The notes below the pieces were generated by a model. It saw only the letters and a program-made list of their open reading frames with translations, was not told the DNA's origin and made no database searches. Positions 25,895 to 38,021 of a stretch of 64,000 nt of DNA are shown here, one piece after another. The DNA is from Gibbula magus. Its lineage: Eukaryota > Mollusca > Gastropoda > Trochida > Trochidae. Within the stretch, counting starts at the first letter, position 1, and every line of letters starts with the position of its first letter. The stretch lies in assembly GCA_936450465.1 (NCBI GenBank), contig OW388296.1:55728431-55792430 (forward strand), read 5' to 3'. Both the position numbers and the translations under genes were made by a program.

Positions 25895-25944
25895 CTGTAT
25901 TTTTGTAATCGTTTGTAAATAAAATTTAGTTATATACTTCCAAA

Positions 25945-26111
25945 TGACGAATGTCTGCGCACTATCACCCATGGGTCGCTAGTTCCAGCCGATGCTCGCA
26001 ATCTACAATGTTGCTGGATCCCTCCCTGCTATAATACTAGCAGTTGTGTGAACTATTCTAGAAGGCGGCGTTAAATCCCGGCTCGCATCACTTCACCAAA
26101 TAAAAAAAAAA
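25945..26111 (+). mobile_element. SINE-like element with A-rich tail
   Basis: The segment contains a box B-like word near 25973-25992 (GGGTCGCTAGTTCCAGCC), a central region and a 3' end GGCGGCGTTAAATCCC followed by CACCAAATAAAAAAAAAAGG. The A-tail and GGCGTTAAA near the end are typical of molluscan retroposons. Box A is unclear. Confidence 0.45.
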
Positions 26112-26710
26112 GGTTTAAGCTTGTTAATGATATCAAGTTTTATAAAATTGTCCGAAGATGACGTCATAATAAATTGTGATGTTCTTTTGAAAGTATTCAT
26201 ATAACCCATATTACTGGTTGTTTATAATAAATTATCATATCAAAATTCTTCTTTTATGCCTTTCTAATATGAATTTAGGGTCCACATTGCCAACATAGTT
26301 GCCAAAATATCTAACCGACAATCTGTTATCTTGAATACTTGTCACGGACAATTTGAAACCACGCTCATATTTCTGAATGATAATATCTATAGCGATAAGC
26401 AGTTATACGCTTCGCTGCGTTAAGATAGGATGTGTTTAAATAAGTATTTTTCTTTTATCGAAATCTTCATTTAATTCATATTAAGATAATTGCGAATAAT
26501 TAATTAATTGAAGCTGATGATGTGTTTAATATTTTGACAACATATTCAGACTGTAAAGACGTGGTAATTAGTCACATGTGTAAATAATTATGAAACAAAT
26601 GTTCATTAGATTTTTTTCCCCTGGGAATAAAGGCGAACGTAATGAGATTAAATTTTAATGCAATTTTAGTAGCAACATTCTCGAAAATAGATAGTTTACT
26701 TTAGTAAAAC

Positions 26711-26977
26711 TACATCATTGACGGTACATAATTGTTGTTGCACCTCATTGACAGTAAATAATTGTTTTTGCACATCATTGACAGTAAATAATTGTTGTTG
26801 CACATCATTGACAGTAAATAATTGTTGTTGCACATCCTTGACAGTAAATAATTGTTTTTTGCACATCATTGACAGTAAATAATTGTTTTTGCACATCATT
26901 GACATTAAATAATTGTTGTTGCACATCATTGACTGTAAATATTTGTTTTTGCACATCATTGACGGTAAAAAAATGTT
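26711..26977. repeat. 30-bp minisatellite, nine copies
   Basis: Nine units of the type CACATCATTGACAGTAAATA plus ATTGTTGTTG start at 26711, 26741, 26771, 26801, 26831, 26862, 26892, 26922 and 26952. All are 30 bp except the fifth, which is 31 bp. Because the unit is a multiple of three, a minus-strand frame stays open with a 10-residue repeat, and it changes frame at the 31-bp unit. That open frame is a by-product of the repeat. Confidence 0.95.
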
Positions 26978-27530
26978 AGGCAGAATCGTTTGATTGAGAT
27001 CAAATCTTAATTCTAGACCTGCAAACAACTGGTTTAAGATAAATTGAAGTCCGACATGTGAATACTAATTTGGGACAATAGGTGGGATTATATGTAACTG
27101 CGGAGATAGTTCGCCAGTATATATCCTATTGATTGTGTTCGATATAAATTAGACTTGAGAAAATCTTGGATATTTATCACGACGAAATTCAATATAATTG
27201 AAATGGAACCCCTGTAAACATCGTGTCGTTTTATGTCCTTAACATTTTATTATTTCTGTCATTATTCAAAACAATGGGAAGGATTTGGGGTGACATAAAT
27301 GTGTCTGAAATATAAAAGGTTTGCTCAAGTAGGGGTCGTTATAAAATTAACTATAAAATTTTAAAATTCAGTTTATGAAATATTTCTAAAACTTTGTTAA
27401 ATTCACACTTTCATTTCCGGCTTTATTTGTTTGGCCTAGCCTTGCTCAATGAAGGCGAGACTGCATTATCCATATATTTGATGTCATAGAGTTGTACAAG
27501 AGCTAAACAATCACTACCCATAACATATAC

Positions 27531-29649
27531 CAGGGACCTTATATAGAGGGACTAGCAACTTCTGCTCGTTACATGATCATTTCTACTGAGCGATCCAATT
27601 AGACCTCTCCTCGTCGCGCTTCAACGCACAAGCGACTTGGTGCTTGCTAAGCGCTTGTTTTGTTATCGCACTGTATTGTTGTAACCAGTTGGTGTTTCCG
27701 AGTCTTGACGACTGGCCCGTGCGTCAATCGGCAATCTTCGTAAAGTCAAGAAACATAAAAGTAACCTCCCTTTGAAACTGTAACAACATCGGAAGTGTCT
27801 ATCTCCAAGGAGATGAACGATAACGTGAATCAAATGAAATAGAATTGGTAATAAAGAAATTATTATACTCAAAGGTGTGCTATATATGATTGTTACAAAA
27901 TTACGAAAATGCACATTTATTTTGTAAATGTGATATGACATAGAATATATATACAATGTTAGGTTACCTAGTGCTTTGGAATACTTGATGATATACACAT
28001 GTATTATTCTATTATTTTTTAAGTTGGTTACCGTTTTATTGATCTTAAGAAAAAACTAAAATAAAACATGAACTTATATTAAAAAAAAGTTATTATTTAG
28101 ATTTTTAATATGACAGAAAGGCCATTCATCAAGGAGTTCGTTTCAAATTTATTTTCCCCTTCGAACCGGTACATTCTACATGAATGTAGGAAAGACAGTA
28201 CAAGGGGAAAAGAAACATATCCTCCATGTTGTGTGCAGACAAGATGGCGAACTGACTCGCTATTTTAACTACAAAGTACGAGCGTATTACATGCTGACTA
28301 CTTTCCCCTAAAATACCAGCTTGACGCAGTTACATCCGAAAACTATTCATCTTTCGCTAAGTGAATATTTAAGAATTTATTGTCTTAGGTAAAAGTAAAA
28401 GTTTTGGACTTCCCTCGAACCATTACCCATATCATTGACGCTCCTTACAGACAAGATTGTGGACTGACTCGCTATTTTAACTGCAAAGTACGAGCGTATT
28501 ACATGCTGGCTTCTTTCCCCTTAAATACCAGCTTGACGCAGTTACATCCGAAAACTATTCATCTTTCGCTAAGTGAATATTTAAGAATTTATTGTCTTAG
28601 GTAAAAGTAAAAGTTTTGGACTTCCCTCGAACCATTACCCATATCATTGACGCTCCTTACAGACAAGATGGCGGACTGACTCGCTATTTTAACTGCAAAG
28701 TACGAGCGTATTACATGCTGGCTTCTTTCCCCTAAAATACCAGCTTGACGCAGTTACATCCGAAAACTACTCATCTTTCGCTAAGTGAATATTTAAGAAT
28801 TTATTGTCTTAGGTAAAAGTAAAAGTTTTGGACTTCCCTCGAACCATTACCCATATCATTGACGCTCCTTACAGACAAGATGGCGGACTGACTCGCTATT
28901 TTAACTGCAAAGTACGAGCGTATTACATGCTGGCTTCTTTCCCCTAAAATACCAGCTTGACGCAGTTACATCCGAAAACTATTCATCTTTCGCTAAGTGA
29001 ATATTTAAGAATTCATGTCTTAGGTAAAAGTAAAAGTTTTGGACTTCCCTCGAACCATTACCCATATCATTGACGCTCCTTACAGACAATATTGCGGACT
29101 GACTCGCTATTTTAACTGCAAAGTACGAGCGTATTACATGCTGGCTTCTTTCCCCTAAAATACCAGCTTGACGCAGTTACATCCGAAAACTATTCATCTT
29201 TCGCTAACTTAATATTTAAGAATTCATGTCTTAGGTAAAAGTAAAAGTTTTGGACTTCCCTCGAACCATTACCCATATCATGGACGCTCCTTACAGACAA
29301 GATGGCGGACTGACTCGCTATTTTAACTGCAAAGTACGAGCGTATTACATGCTGGCTTCTTTCCCCTAAAATACCAGCTTGACGCAGTTACATCCGAAAA
29401 CTATTCATCTTTCGCTAACTTAATATTTAAGAATTTATTGTCTTAGGTAAAAGTAAAAGTTTTGGATTCCGCTTGTCTTGAACTGTCAACAGTCACAATT
29501 GTTTATAAAGTGATTAACTGGATATACTAGTGTGCTACGCCAGTTATTAGCGCAATGCAGGCGCCAAGTCAAGATGTGCGTTGGACCATGACGAGGTGAG
29601 CTCCGCGAGCTAATTGCTTAGTTGCTAGTCCCTCTATATAAGGTCCCTG
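27531..29649. mobile_element. Non-autonomous DNA transposon with internal satellite
   Basis: Perfect 30-bp terminal inverted repeats lie at 27531-27560 and 29620-29649. They begin CAGGGACCTTATATAG and end CTATATAAGGTCCCTG. Further inward the ends stay similar for about 130 bp (CTCGTC, CAACGCACA, GACTTGG and GCGCT in the same order). The seven bases CATATAC flank both ends directly (27524-27530 and 29650-29656), as expected for a target duplication. The CAGGG/CCCTG ends suggest a hAT-type element, which usually makes an 8-bp duplication, so that assignment is tentative. There is no transposase; the interior is a left arm (open frames not credible) and a 211-bp tandem satellite. The perfect ends imply fairly recent insertion. 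Confidence 0.85.
28236..29467. repeat. Satellite array, about 5.8 copies of a 211-212 bp unit
   Basis: The word GTTTTGGA(C/T)T marks the period at 28401, 28613, 28825, 29036, 29247 and 29459, so units are 212, 212, 211, 211 and 212 bp. The first copy is partial, lacks the GTTTTGGACTTCC part, and is the most diverged. Each unit holds CAGACAAGATGGCGGACTGA or a variant, TTTTAACTGCAAAGTACG and TTACATCCGAAAACTA. The copies are highly alike, showing recent amplification inside the transposon. A 66-codon open frame within one copy is broken in the others and is not a gene. Confidence 0.95.
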
Positions 29650-29689
29650 CATATACCAAGTAGCATTTGTCAAACACATTATTATAAGG

Positions 29690-29826
29690 ATAAGCCATAA
29701 TACCGAGGATATGGTAAGGTTGTGGACCCTGATAGGAAGGAAAAACCCGAGGATGCGAAGCATCCGAGTGTTTTTCCTGACTATCAGGGTCTACAACCTT
29801 ACCATATCCGAGGTAGAATGGCTTAT
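29690..29826. repeat. 137-bp palindrome
   Basis: Arms of 67 bp (29690-29756 and 29760-29826) surround a GAA loop. They start ATAAGCCAT and end ATGGCTTAT, with about ten mismatches. Long matching blocks include GGATATGGTAAGGTTGT and GACCCTGATAG. The RNA would form a long hairpin. It sits 40 bp from the satellite transposon and 17 bp from a TTAA element. Confidence 0.9.
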
Positions 29827-29843
29827 CTATATTATCAACCGTT

Positions 29844-30204
29844 TTAAAGGGGCAGTAGCACGTTTTTCGCTCAAATAAGTTGATGAAATGTATTTAAAAA
29901 ATAATTTCACCAATAGTAAAACATCCTTCTCTATTCGGAAAATAAAATTTAAAATGAGTGTACATGTTTCGGTAAAGCCATGGGAATCGTTTTTATAATA
30001 CAAAATAATAAATTGTGTTCACAAAAAAATGGCCGCCATGCAATTTTTGCTTTATACGCAACATAGTTTTTACCACTACAGATAATTGGTTTGTGTAATA
30101 AGATGTTTTACCCTCTAAAGTTAGTTTAAATGACATAAACTATCATTATAAATGGGAAATTTGAAAAAATAAATTTTGCAAAAAACGTGCTACTGCCCCT
30201 TTAA
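29844..30204. mobile_element. TTAA-ended MITE, copy 1 (361 bp)
   Basis: It starts TTAAAGGGGCAGTAGCACG and ends with the inverted complement CGTGCTACTGCCCCTTTAA. Each end shows TTAA, consistent with a piggyBac-type target. The interior is AT-rich and non-coding. A shorter relative with the same ends lies at 35377-35598. Confidence 0.9.
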
Positions 30205-30329
30205 AGTATAATAGACGCTTTCTTATCCCGTTATCGAAAACCCCGGATTCTATATAGAGTCGTTCGTAAAATCCTTGTTCACTGTCTCAATCCCAGTACG
30301 GCTCTTTTTTACCGTTGTCTTCCATGTGC

Positions 30330-30405
30330 CTTCGTGGCGCAGCAGTCTAAGACGTTGGATTACGAAAGACTGGTCTTACTGGGTACGGGTTCGAGACGCA
30401 TTTTC
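30330..30405 (+). pseudogene. tRNA-like pseudogene or SINE head
   Basis: GTGGCGCAGCAGTCTAAG (30335-30352) resembles box A of a leucine- or serine-type tRNA, and GGGTTCGAGAC (30387-30397) resembles box B at normal spacing. The acceptor and T stems do not pair, so this is not a working tRNA. It may be a SINE head, but no body was delimited. Confidence 0.5.
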
Positions 30406-33400
30406 GTCAAAACATTTGCGTTTCATAATGTGCTATATTTAAGAAATTTTTCAAAATAGTCAAAGACAGTTTCTTCAGATCTTTACTTTCAGGCCGTCAT
30501 CTTAGCAATTATATCAGGCTTTACAATCATTATAATTCCTTCATACAGGGTTTACAACTGTCTGTGTAAACCCTCCTGGAGGGAATTACAATGTTGTAAG
30601 TCCCTCGTACCGGGTGATACGGTTTAGAAAGGTCGTTTGAAGTATCACGTTATCTGGCTGGTAGGTTGATAAATAAACATGAGCAGAGGTGATCGGGATT
30701 CATTTTACTCATTTCAGGATGTATTTTTGTTGGAAGAGGGCACGCATACAAAATGTAGGCGCTTATTACAGTGAAATCTCCGAGCGTCTGGTTAGCGAGC
30801 CACTAGTAATGTAGACACACAGTCAACTTAATTAAACCTCTTCTGTAGATAAATTATTTTACCCTTGGTTGAATGCCCTTGGAGAGAAATACACCACAAT
30901 ATTAATCAGGCACGCGGTATCTCGTTTGAAATCAAGGAATTTCAAGAAGGACATGAGAGATATTTCAGATTACCCGAGAGTACAGGTGTGATACCTTAAT
31001 TAATTTGCACCTTAAATCACGCCATAGGTGTTAAAGGTATATCCGTGACCCGGTCAGTTTCAGAGTTGTTCACACCTGTACGTGTGATTGTCGATCCTGG
31101 TCAGTTTGGTAGGATGGAGTGTTATCATCGTGACATGATATACCATGATGACAACTGGACGCGCGGATCCTGGACACGAAGATCATGCTGGATAAAATGC
31201 ATTAAACATTCATTTGATTGACAACATGGAGTATTATTCTGTGATTTTGCGGATTGTTTATGGACAGGTCACTGTGTACTGTAATACACGTTGGTAATCG
31301 AGGTGTTTGGGCCATCACATCATAAGTACGTATATACATTACCATGAACAGATTGGACTACTCAAGCAACAACGTTTGTGGATGTCACCTTACTTATCGT
31401 GAATACCAAGACGTTCAGTAGTATATGGTGCCTTAGTAGTTGTCATCCACCACAACTGTGTAGAAACAAGGAGCCAAGAACAGAGTGGACAGATGATCAA
31501 GCAAAGATAAGTTCTTTGATGTCAACTTACTTCTGTCTAGATTTCTCATATCGCAAGTCTAGCAATACGAATCCTTTTGTAAACGAAGAAGAACAATATG
31601 TCATGATTATAGTTTATTTCATTGGATAGTTCTGCTCCATAGATATACAAAATCCGATATAGACGAGATATAACCAATACACAACCTCGGCTTACCAGAA
31701 CCATCAAAACAATTCAAGAACTCTGTAAATTTGTGTTTACATTCACACTCGGCGGCAAGTAATGCTTGGAATTCGTCACCTGTGGAATGAAAGGTCAGAC
31801 GAAAGTGAGAAGTACGTACGAACAGGCTGGGGAATATAAATACAGGTGTTTCTCGTCATAAACGGCTAGCGCATTCAAATCTCGAAATATTGGTGATATA
31901 AGGGAAAATTCGTTGTCGTTAATCGTCCGTCGATCTTAATGCTCATTCTAGCACTCTGATTCAAACCTTTCGGAGTTGATGACAGAAAATGACATCATTT
32001 ATCGTTCTTGGACTCAAGGACTCGTCCTTGTTTACTCAAAATCTTGGATTCTCTTGGAAATGATGATAGTGTTGTGAGGTACAGTTACACACAGGTATAA
32101 CCCTTATCAACCTCTGCAGTCCACAGTGCTGTACACAATGTTTCAGACGGTCGTGATGCTACCGTGATATCCCTTGATTCGTCCTCTAATTTATCAGTGT
32201 AAACACACATTTCCCTGTTCATGTATCGTTGTTGTCTTAAGGAGCACTAAAATTCCAACATGATATTTAAATTCACAAGTTAAATAATGATGAACCCCGG
32301 AATATTACAAACGCAACAATTTGTATTATAATGTTATATACGGACTTGCAGTGCGATGGAGACATCATAAAACATGGAAAACACAATTTGACATATTTTC
32401 AGTCAAACAAGCAAACAAATGACATCTCTGACGTGAAACAGTACTTATGTCAATGCATGTCGGACGGAGACATGGGGATTCACCGTGAAGTTTATTTAGA
32501 AAAACATATTTTACATTTTTCAGCCAACCAATTCGTGCTTTTCCTTGACGTTAACTTAAAACATGATTATGTCGTACAAGAAACAACTGTATCAGATATT
32601 GAAAATCTGGTGTCTTACAGTAGCTCTAATTACCGAATCAATATCAGCAGGCGTCGAAAGATGATATTAATGATCACTTTAATGTTGACCAAGACTACTT
32701 AAATCTCTTGTTTCTATTTACGACACAGAAACTTGAGAATATATTTATAGGTATATCTGAGATGACATATTTCAGAAACTCAAGACGTCTGACCCACATT
32801 TCTGATTAATGTATGCTACATGTGGGCGCCGTGTAAGGTGGAAGCATAACGTCACGCCAAGGATATTACTGTGTGTCAGCATGGCCAACTCCTGGAAACT
32901 ACTGGACAATAATACGGACAGTGCATGTTAACAAGTCCTGGATATAACATTTACGTGTCAGCAAGGCTTATAGTGACGTTACAAAGAGGATGATCCGATG
33001 ACGTATGGATGAGATAATCGGATACAATGTTGCATAGAATACGGTGCTTGTCCTGTTCAGGTAGGGTCATACTGTCTTGGTTTATTCAACATGATTTGAT
33101 AGAAAACACCTTAGATGGAAATTTCACTTTTAAGACGAAAATCGTGGAGATATTCCCATTTGTTCATTTCTGTTATTACTGCTTTAAAGTATTACAACAT
33201 TTGGCGTTACAATATCATGAAGGTATAGACGATAGACACAAATTGTAAAATGTTTTATTTTGTCTTGCCAATAATGTTTTATTCAAAGTACCTGCATGCC
33301 TTACTCATTTTACAACCGTTAATGTTGTTTGTAAACATATTATTTGTAAACCAAACATACATACGCATACATTTTTAACAAAATCATATCTTTATAAAAT

Positions 33401-33707
33401 CAGAGTTCACGTATATAACTCCATATACATACTCCACTGCATCGTTACTTCACAGTAGTCCCTCGGGGATACTTTACAGGTTGCATTTTAAGAACGTGCA
33501 TTTCGTCCCGTGTATGTATAAATAACTCATTTCAATTTGACATTAAGCTGTGAACTTTCCGGGTCAAATCCATAAACTTCACATAAAAGTGTTCATTCAT
33601 GAAACTCTGTACTGTCATACATGTACACAAGAATACATGGCGTCTTTTACTTCTGAGAAAATTTATGATGTAAATTTTGATCTTAGAAGACCATTAGTTG
33701 TACTAAT

Positions 33708-33753
33708 TTACTTAGTTTGGAGATTTTACAAGCGCTTTCAGCGGAGCTGATTT
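33708..33753 (+). repeat. Dispersed repeat, copy B
   Basis: It matches 3407-3452 over 46 bp with one difference, in the same orientation but in intron 2 rather than intron 1. The flanks are unrelated, so the ends of the match may mark the conserved part of a mobile element. Confidence 0.7.
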
Positions 33754-35218
33754 TTCTTGCATGTGTGGTGAAGCTTTAGCAATACATGCAATTTGTATAT
33801 TTTGACTTCAACCAACGATACGAACATCTAGACTATAAGACTAGCAATTTGTGTCACACGATACTTTTTACGAAACAAGTATTAAACTCGTGTGATTGTG
33901 AGGGTGATGTACAAATGTGTACTAGTTTTGTCGTATGACACTAGTTTGCATGTTATGATTTCTATCCATGCATATATGTGACGTGCCAAATTCAGTTGCC
34001 TCATGACGTCACAGTTCTATCTATCTAGAGTTTGCTGGAAGTAAACTTTGAACTGACAGGTCAATGCACATATTGAGGTACATATATGATGTTGAGAGAT
34101 TTGAGAAAATTATTTGTTTCTGAAAATTGCTGTGCATCTATACTTAACCAAACAAAACGTAAAAATTGCAAACTCGTACGTTTTATCACGACGAGATTTA
34201 ATTTTAAAGAATGTGTCTTAAGCATGCCCCTCATTCAGTCCCCAGCACTTAACTCCCCATTTATGTATCCAGTTGTGATTAAGATATTCTTGGCATGTAC
34301 TTTACTTGATCACGCAAATAAGTTACGGGCTACCTGAATCCCTAATTGTTACAGTAAATATCTTTATAGTGTGCTTAACCCGGGTCAGGCCGGGACAGTC
34401 GGTAATTACTGTGGTAGGTGGTGTTGATAGGGGGTGATTTACGGTCATTGAAATCTACTAGCACAAATTGGTACATAGCGAAAACGGTACATCCATCTGG
34501 GGAAGTTATAGAGATATGTGTGTATACATACATGCTATATCTTGCAGAGTGGACAAAATGGCAATAAGGAATAGCAGTGTGCATCTGTTAGCCTACTATA
34601 ATACCCTGATTCCCCGACCCCAATAACTATCGTTTTTACTGTTTATAATCAGTCAATGAAAGAACGTTTAGAAATAGAAACAGTACCGACGAGCAATCAT
34701 CGATGTTCATTATTACGACATTTCATTGGCTGTGCTATTTAATGATGAGTACTTACCCTTCAACAAAGTTATTTGGCTCAACAAGGCTATATAAGTAGTT
34801 AAGCGGATACAAATACACAGATGGAGCAGATGCAGACATATTCAACCGGTTCATTTTTTTTATATATCTGTAGAAAAATAGGTTATCTATTTTCTCAAAT
34901 TGGGATAATGCAAACTAAACCAATAACTCAAAGATACAAGTGTTTACCTTTTTGTAAAGTAATTTTAAATATACATTGTATTATTCGTAATCATATTAAT
35001 GTCTAATCACGCTAGAATAATTGGTATAACAATGCGAAATTGTATAATATCTGATATTGGTAGATGCAAACCGAAAACAATAATATGTATGCGAAGTAAA
35101 AAGATTAAGAAAAGGTTTAAGCAGAATTACTATTAATGATATAGGTAATCACATATATTGATACAATTATTATTGCTTAGGGGTTGGTTTTAGACATAAG
35201 AACGTAGAACATTTTGTC

Positions 35219-35640
35219 TAGGCGTTAAATAAGTCGATGAAATGTATTTGAAAATTAATGTCACCAAAAACCCTCCTCTCTTCCTTTAATCAAGTTAAAA
35301 ATGAGTGTAGATATAGTTCGGGAAAGCCATGCATGGGAATCGTTTTTGCAATTGGAAATTATATAAGGTGTTCACATTAAAGGGGCAGTAGCACGTTTTT
35401 TTCGGTGTCACCAATAGTAAGACACCCTTCCCTTTTATGAAAAAAAATGAGTGTACATGGTTCCATAAAGCCATATGAATTGGTTTGTGTGAAAAGATGT
35501 TTTACCCTCTAAAGTAAATATAAATGACATAAACTATCATCATAAATAGGAAATTTAAAAAACTAAAATTTGCAAAAAACGTGCTACTGCCCCTTTAAAG
35601 TGACCGTATGCGGCCATATGGCTAAACAATTGGAAATTTG
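35219..35640. mobile_element. Older TTAA-family copy split by a younger one
   Basis: 35219-35376 aligns with the left interior of the 29844 element: AAATAAGT(T/C)GATGAAATGTATTT, AAAATGAGTGTA, AAAGCCATG and GGTGTTCACA occur in order. 35599 onward resumes with GCGGCCAT and GGAAATTTGAAAAA words. Between them sits a complete younger copy. Outer termini are not recognisable. Confidence 0.6.
35377..35598. mobile_element. TTAA-ended MITE, copy 2 (222 bp)
   Basis: Same ends as the element at 29844 (TTAAAGGGGCAGTAGCACG and its inverted complement) with an internally deleted body. Shared interior blocks include TCACCAATAGTAA, ATGTTTTACCCTCTAAAGT and TGACATAAACTATCAT. It is inserted into an older copy of its own family. 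Confidence 0.9.
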
Positions 35641-36164
35641 AAAAATTGTCAGTTGTTAGTGAAGCTACATTTGCATCAACACATAGTAAATTTTCAAAAG
35701 TTTTCATAATTTAGTATTATTCTCCTTAAAATATGATCACGTCTGACAAGTAATATAAATTCTGCTGGCATATAACTACACACTTTGTAATTATAAAGCC
35801 TTTATGGGCGGATGTTGTCAGACGTTGACTACAAGAAACCACACTGTACTGACAGGTAGAAGTCAAACATTTATATATAAGGAACAAGGGCTCAAGGTGA
35901 ACTGTTATAACGTATACAAGTTCAAAAACCTGGTCGCGGCGTCTCATTGTTAAGGAAAACAGGAAGAGAGTTCATATTCTGTAACATTTTGTGTTATAAA
36001 GTATGGACAATCAGATGATGAGATTGACATAACCAAACATCCCGTTGTTTCATGAAAAATGAAATGGGATTGACAATTTCCATAGGTTTTGTGTTATAAA
36101 ATATGGGTTATCATACGAAGAGTTTGTGTTTGCCTAAGATAACATTGCTTGACGTAAAAAGAGT

Positions 36165-36434
36165 GGAATGGAGATTTACTTTTGACTGTGGTATATTTTG
36201 ACATCCTATTTCGTGAGATTGTACGTTGATGTATAATTTTTCATCTGCATATTTAGCGTGGCTGCTACTTGGAACTAGATCGATGCAAATATTCAAGAAT
36301 GGAATGGAGATTTACTTTTGACTTCAGTGGTATATTTTGACATCCTATTTCGTGAGATTGTACGTTGATGTATAATTTTACATCTGTATACTTAGCGTGG
36401 CTGCTACTTGGAACTAGATCGATGCAAATATTCA
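36165..36434. repeat. 136-bp tandem duplication
   Basis: GGAATGGAGATTTACTTTTG starts at 36165 and 36301. The two units are nearly identical through the end word CTAGATCGATGCAAATATTCA, apart from a three-base insertion and a few substitutions. It is a recent local duplication in intron 2. Confidence 0.9.
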
Positions 36435-37879
36435 CCTAGTACCTCTTACACCTCTTACTGCCTATTACTTACTAGTAGGTGCATCTCCATAAGTTGTGTC
36501 TACTATTTGCTTGTGAAATGCTCAGCGTGCCACAACAGTATATATCAAACCTTTTGATAAAAATAATATTGTTCGTGTCGAAAACCAGGAAGACAGTCCA
36601 TTGTTCTATTTGGATATTGACAAAGAACGGAATGTTGAACTTGAACAATTACCAAAACATGAAGGAAGGATATCAAGTCAATAAACAGTAAATGATATCA
36701 CAATGTGAAGAACCGGGAAAACAATTGTTTTGGTGACTCGTGATGATATTTCTTTGGAAACGTAAGAATATTATAGCATTGTTAGAGATGTTATCATTCA
36801 ACGTGCTCAGAAAGTTTTCAGCCGAAAACAAGGAATCAATATGACAGTGTCACTGTAAATATAGGGACTTTTTGTGCTTTTTTGGACAGTTTACTTCCTC
36901 AGTGGTATATACACTGGATCAGAACTAGAATTTTATAAAATTTCGGATATGTTGACTGAAAAGAATCGATGAACTAAGGAAGAGTGTACAGTGTAGGACC
37001 AATTGTGTGTGATTACTTAATTTCTCTGGGACTCATTGAAAGATATTGAAAGAATGTCAGATTTTAATATCTGAACTGAGAAAAGAATCACCAAATCCTC
37101 TTAGTTGAACAAGATACGCCAGAACCTGGAGCTAACAACACAAAGGTCTTGAGAGAGTTTATGTGTGTAACCACAAGCAAACTGTTAAAGATGATTTGCA
37201 TTGGACGGAACATCACACCTGTCTGTGGAAGACACTTAATTGACATTGAATTGAATACACAATGCAACCAATATACCTGTACCTCAGCTCGGGCAGCACC
37301 AATGCTGTGTTGGTCTCTTAGTTGATTTGACAGGACAGAGATTTTTCCATAATATCTATACGCCAAACTAATTTGGAGAACATAACAATAAATGAACATT
37401 AAGACAACACAACCACTGTGCTTGACCTTCAACAGTACTGAGACTGGTTACACATGTGAGTGGTATGTAAAGACTACATTGACGAGTTTATGGCTGGTCT
37501 TCCATCGGGAACATTAGACCATGTCTGGAACAACATAGTAGTCTATACAATGACGTCATCACCAATGAAACAGTGTGGACTGTACAGAGTGGAATTTACC
37601 TTTATATAAACACATTTGTGTGAGGAGTGTACAGGGATTTCGTTTTTCCTGTGATAGAAACACTCTTTTTTAACATTACGGAATACTTACTGAGAGTGGT
37701 TGACTCTCCTATTTAAAATCGTATCTACGATATACGCTTTGTGTGTGAGTATTAGGATCCTGGATATATTGTATGGATAATTCCGTTACATCTCTACAGG
37801 ATGTGTCTCCGGATCAGAAGAACAAAATCGAGTGGAAAATTTGCGCCATCTATCGGTTAGTATGGTTTAACTTAAAATG

Positions 37880-38021
37880 TCCTCCAGGCCAGAAAAACAA
37901 AATATTCAATTGACGACCAACACCGTCTAGATAATTGTAACAAGTCCTGATTCCTCAGCTTTAGAAACTAAGTATTGTCGACGTCCAGAACTTCTTTTAA
38001 TTTCATGTCATATCAAATATT
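37880..38021 (+). repeat. Dispersed repeat pair, copy 1
   Basis: This segment is similar to 42571-42702 in the same orientation. Shared blocks in order are AAAATATT(C/T)AATTGACGACCA, CCGTCTAGA/CAGTCTAGA, AGCAAGTC-like, CTCAGCT(T/C)TAG, GACTTCTTT-like and a TCAT/TCGTA...AATATT end. The family is not known to me. Confidence 0.5.

Noticed and set aside
26696..27028. 110-codon minus-strand frame with 10-residue repeats
   Set aside because: It is a by-product of a 30-bp minisatellite, and the encoded repeat changes identity at a 31-bp unit.
28404..28604. 66-codon frame in the satellite
   Set aside because: It is open in one unit only; the other units carry stops or shifts.
28236..29467. Evenly spaced repeats considered as a CRISPR array
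   Set aside because: The units are contiguous 211-212 bp satellite monomers without distinct spacers, in a eukaryotic genome.
32331..32702. 123-codon plus-strand frame, the longest outside repeats
   Set aside because: It has no recognisable similarity, biased composition or matching splice sites in phase 1, and it lies within AT-rich intron. It could be chance, and I cannot exclude a lineage-specific small gene.
37088..37432. 114-codon minus-strand frame with a hydrophobic start
   Set aside because: The start looks signal-peptide-like, but the rest has no domain, no supporting splice structure and no similarity known to me.
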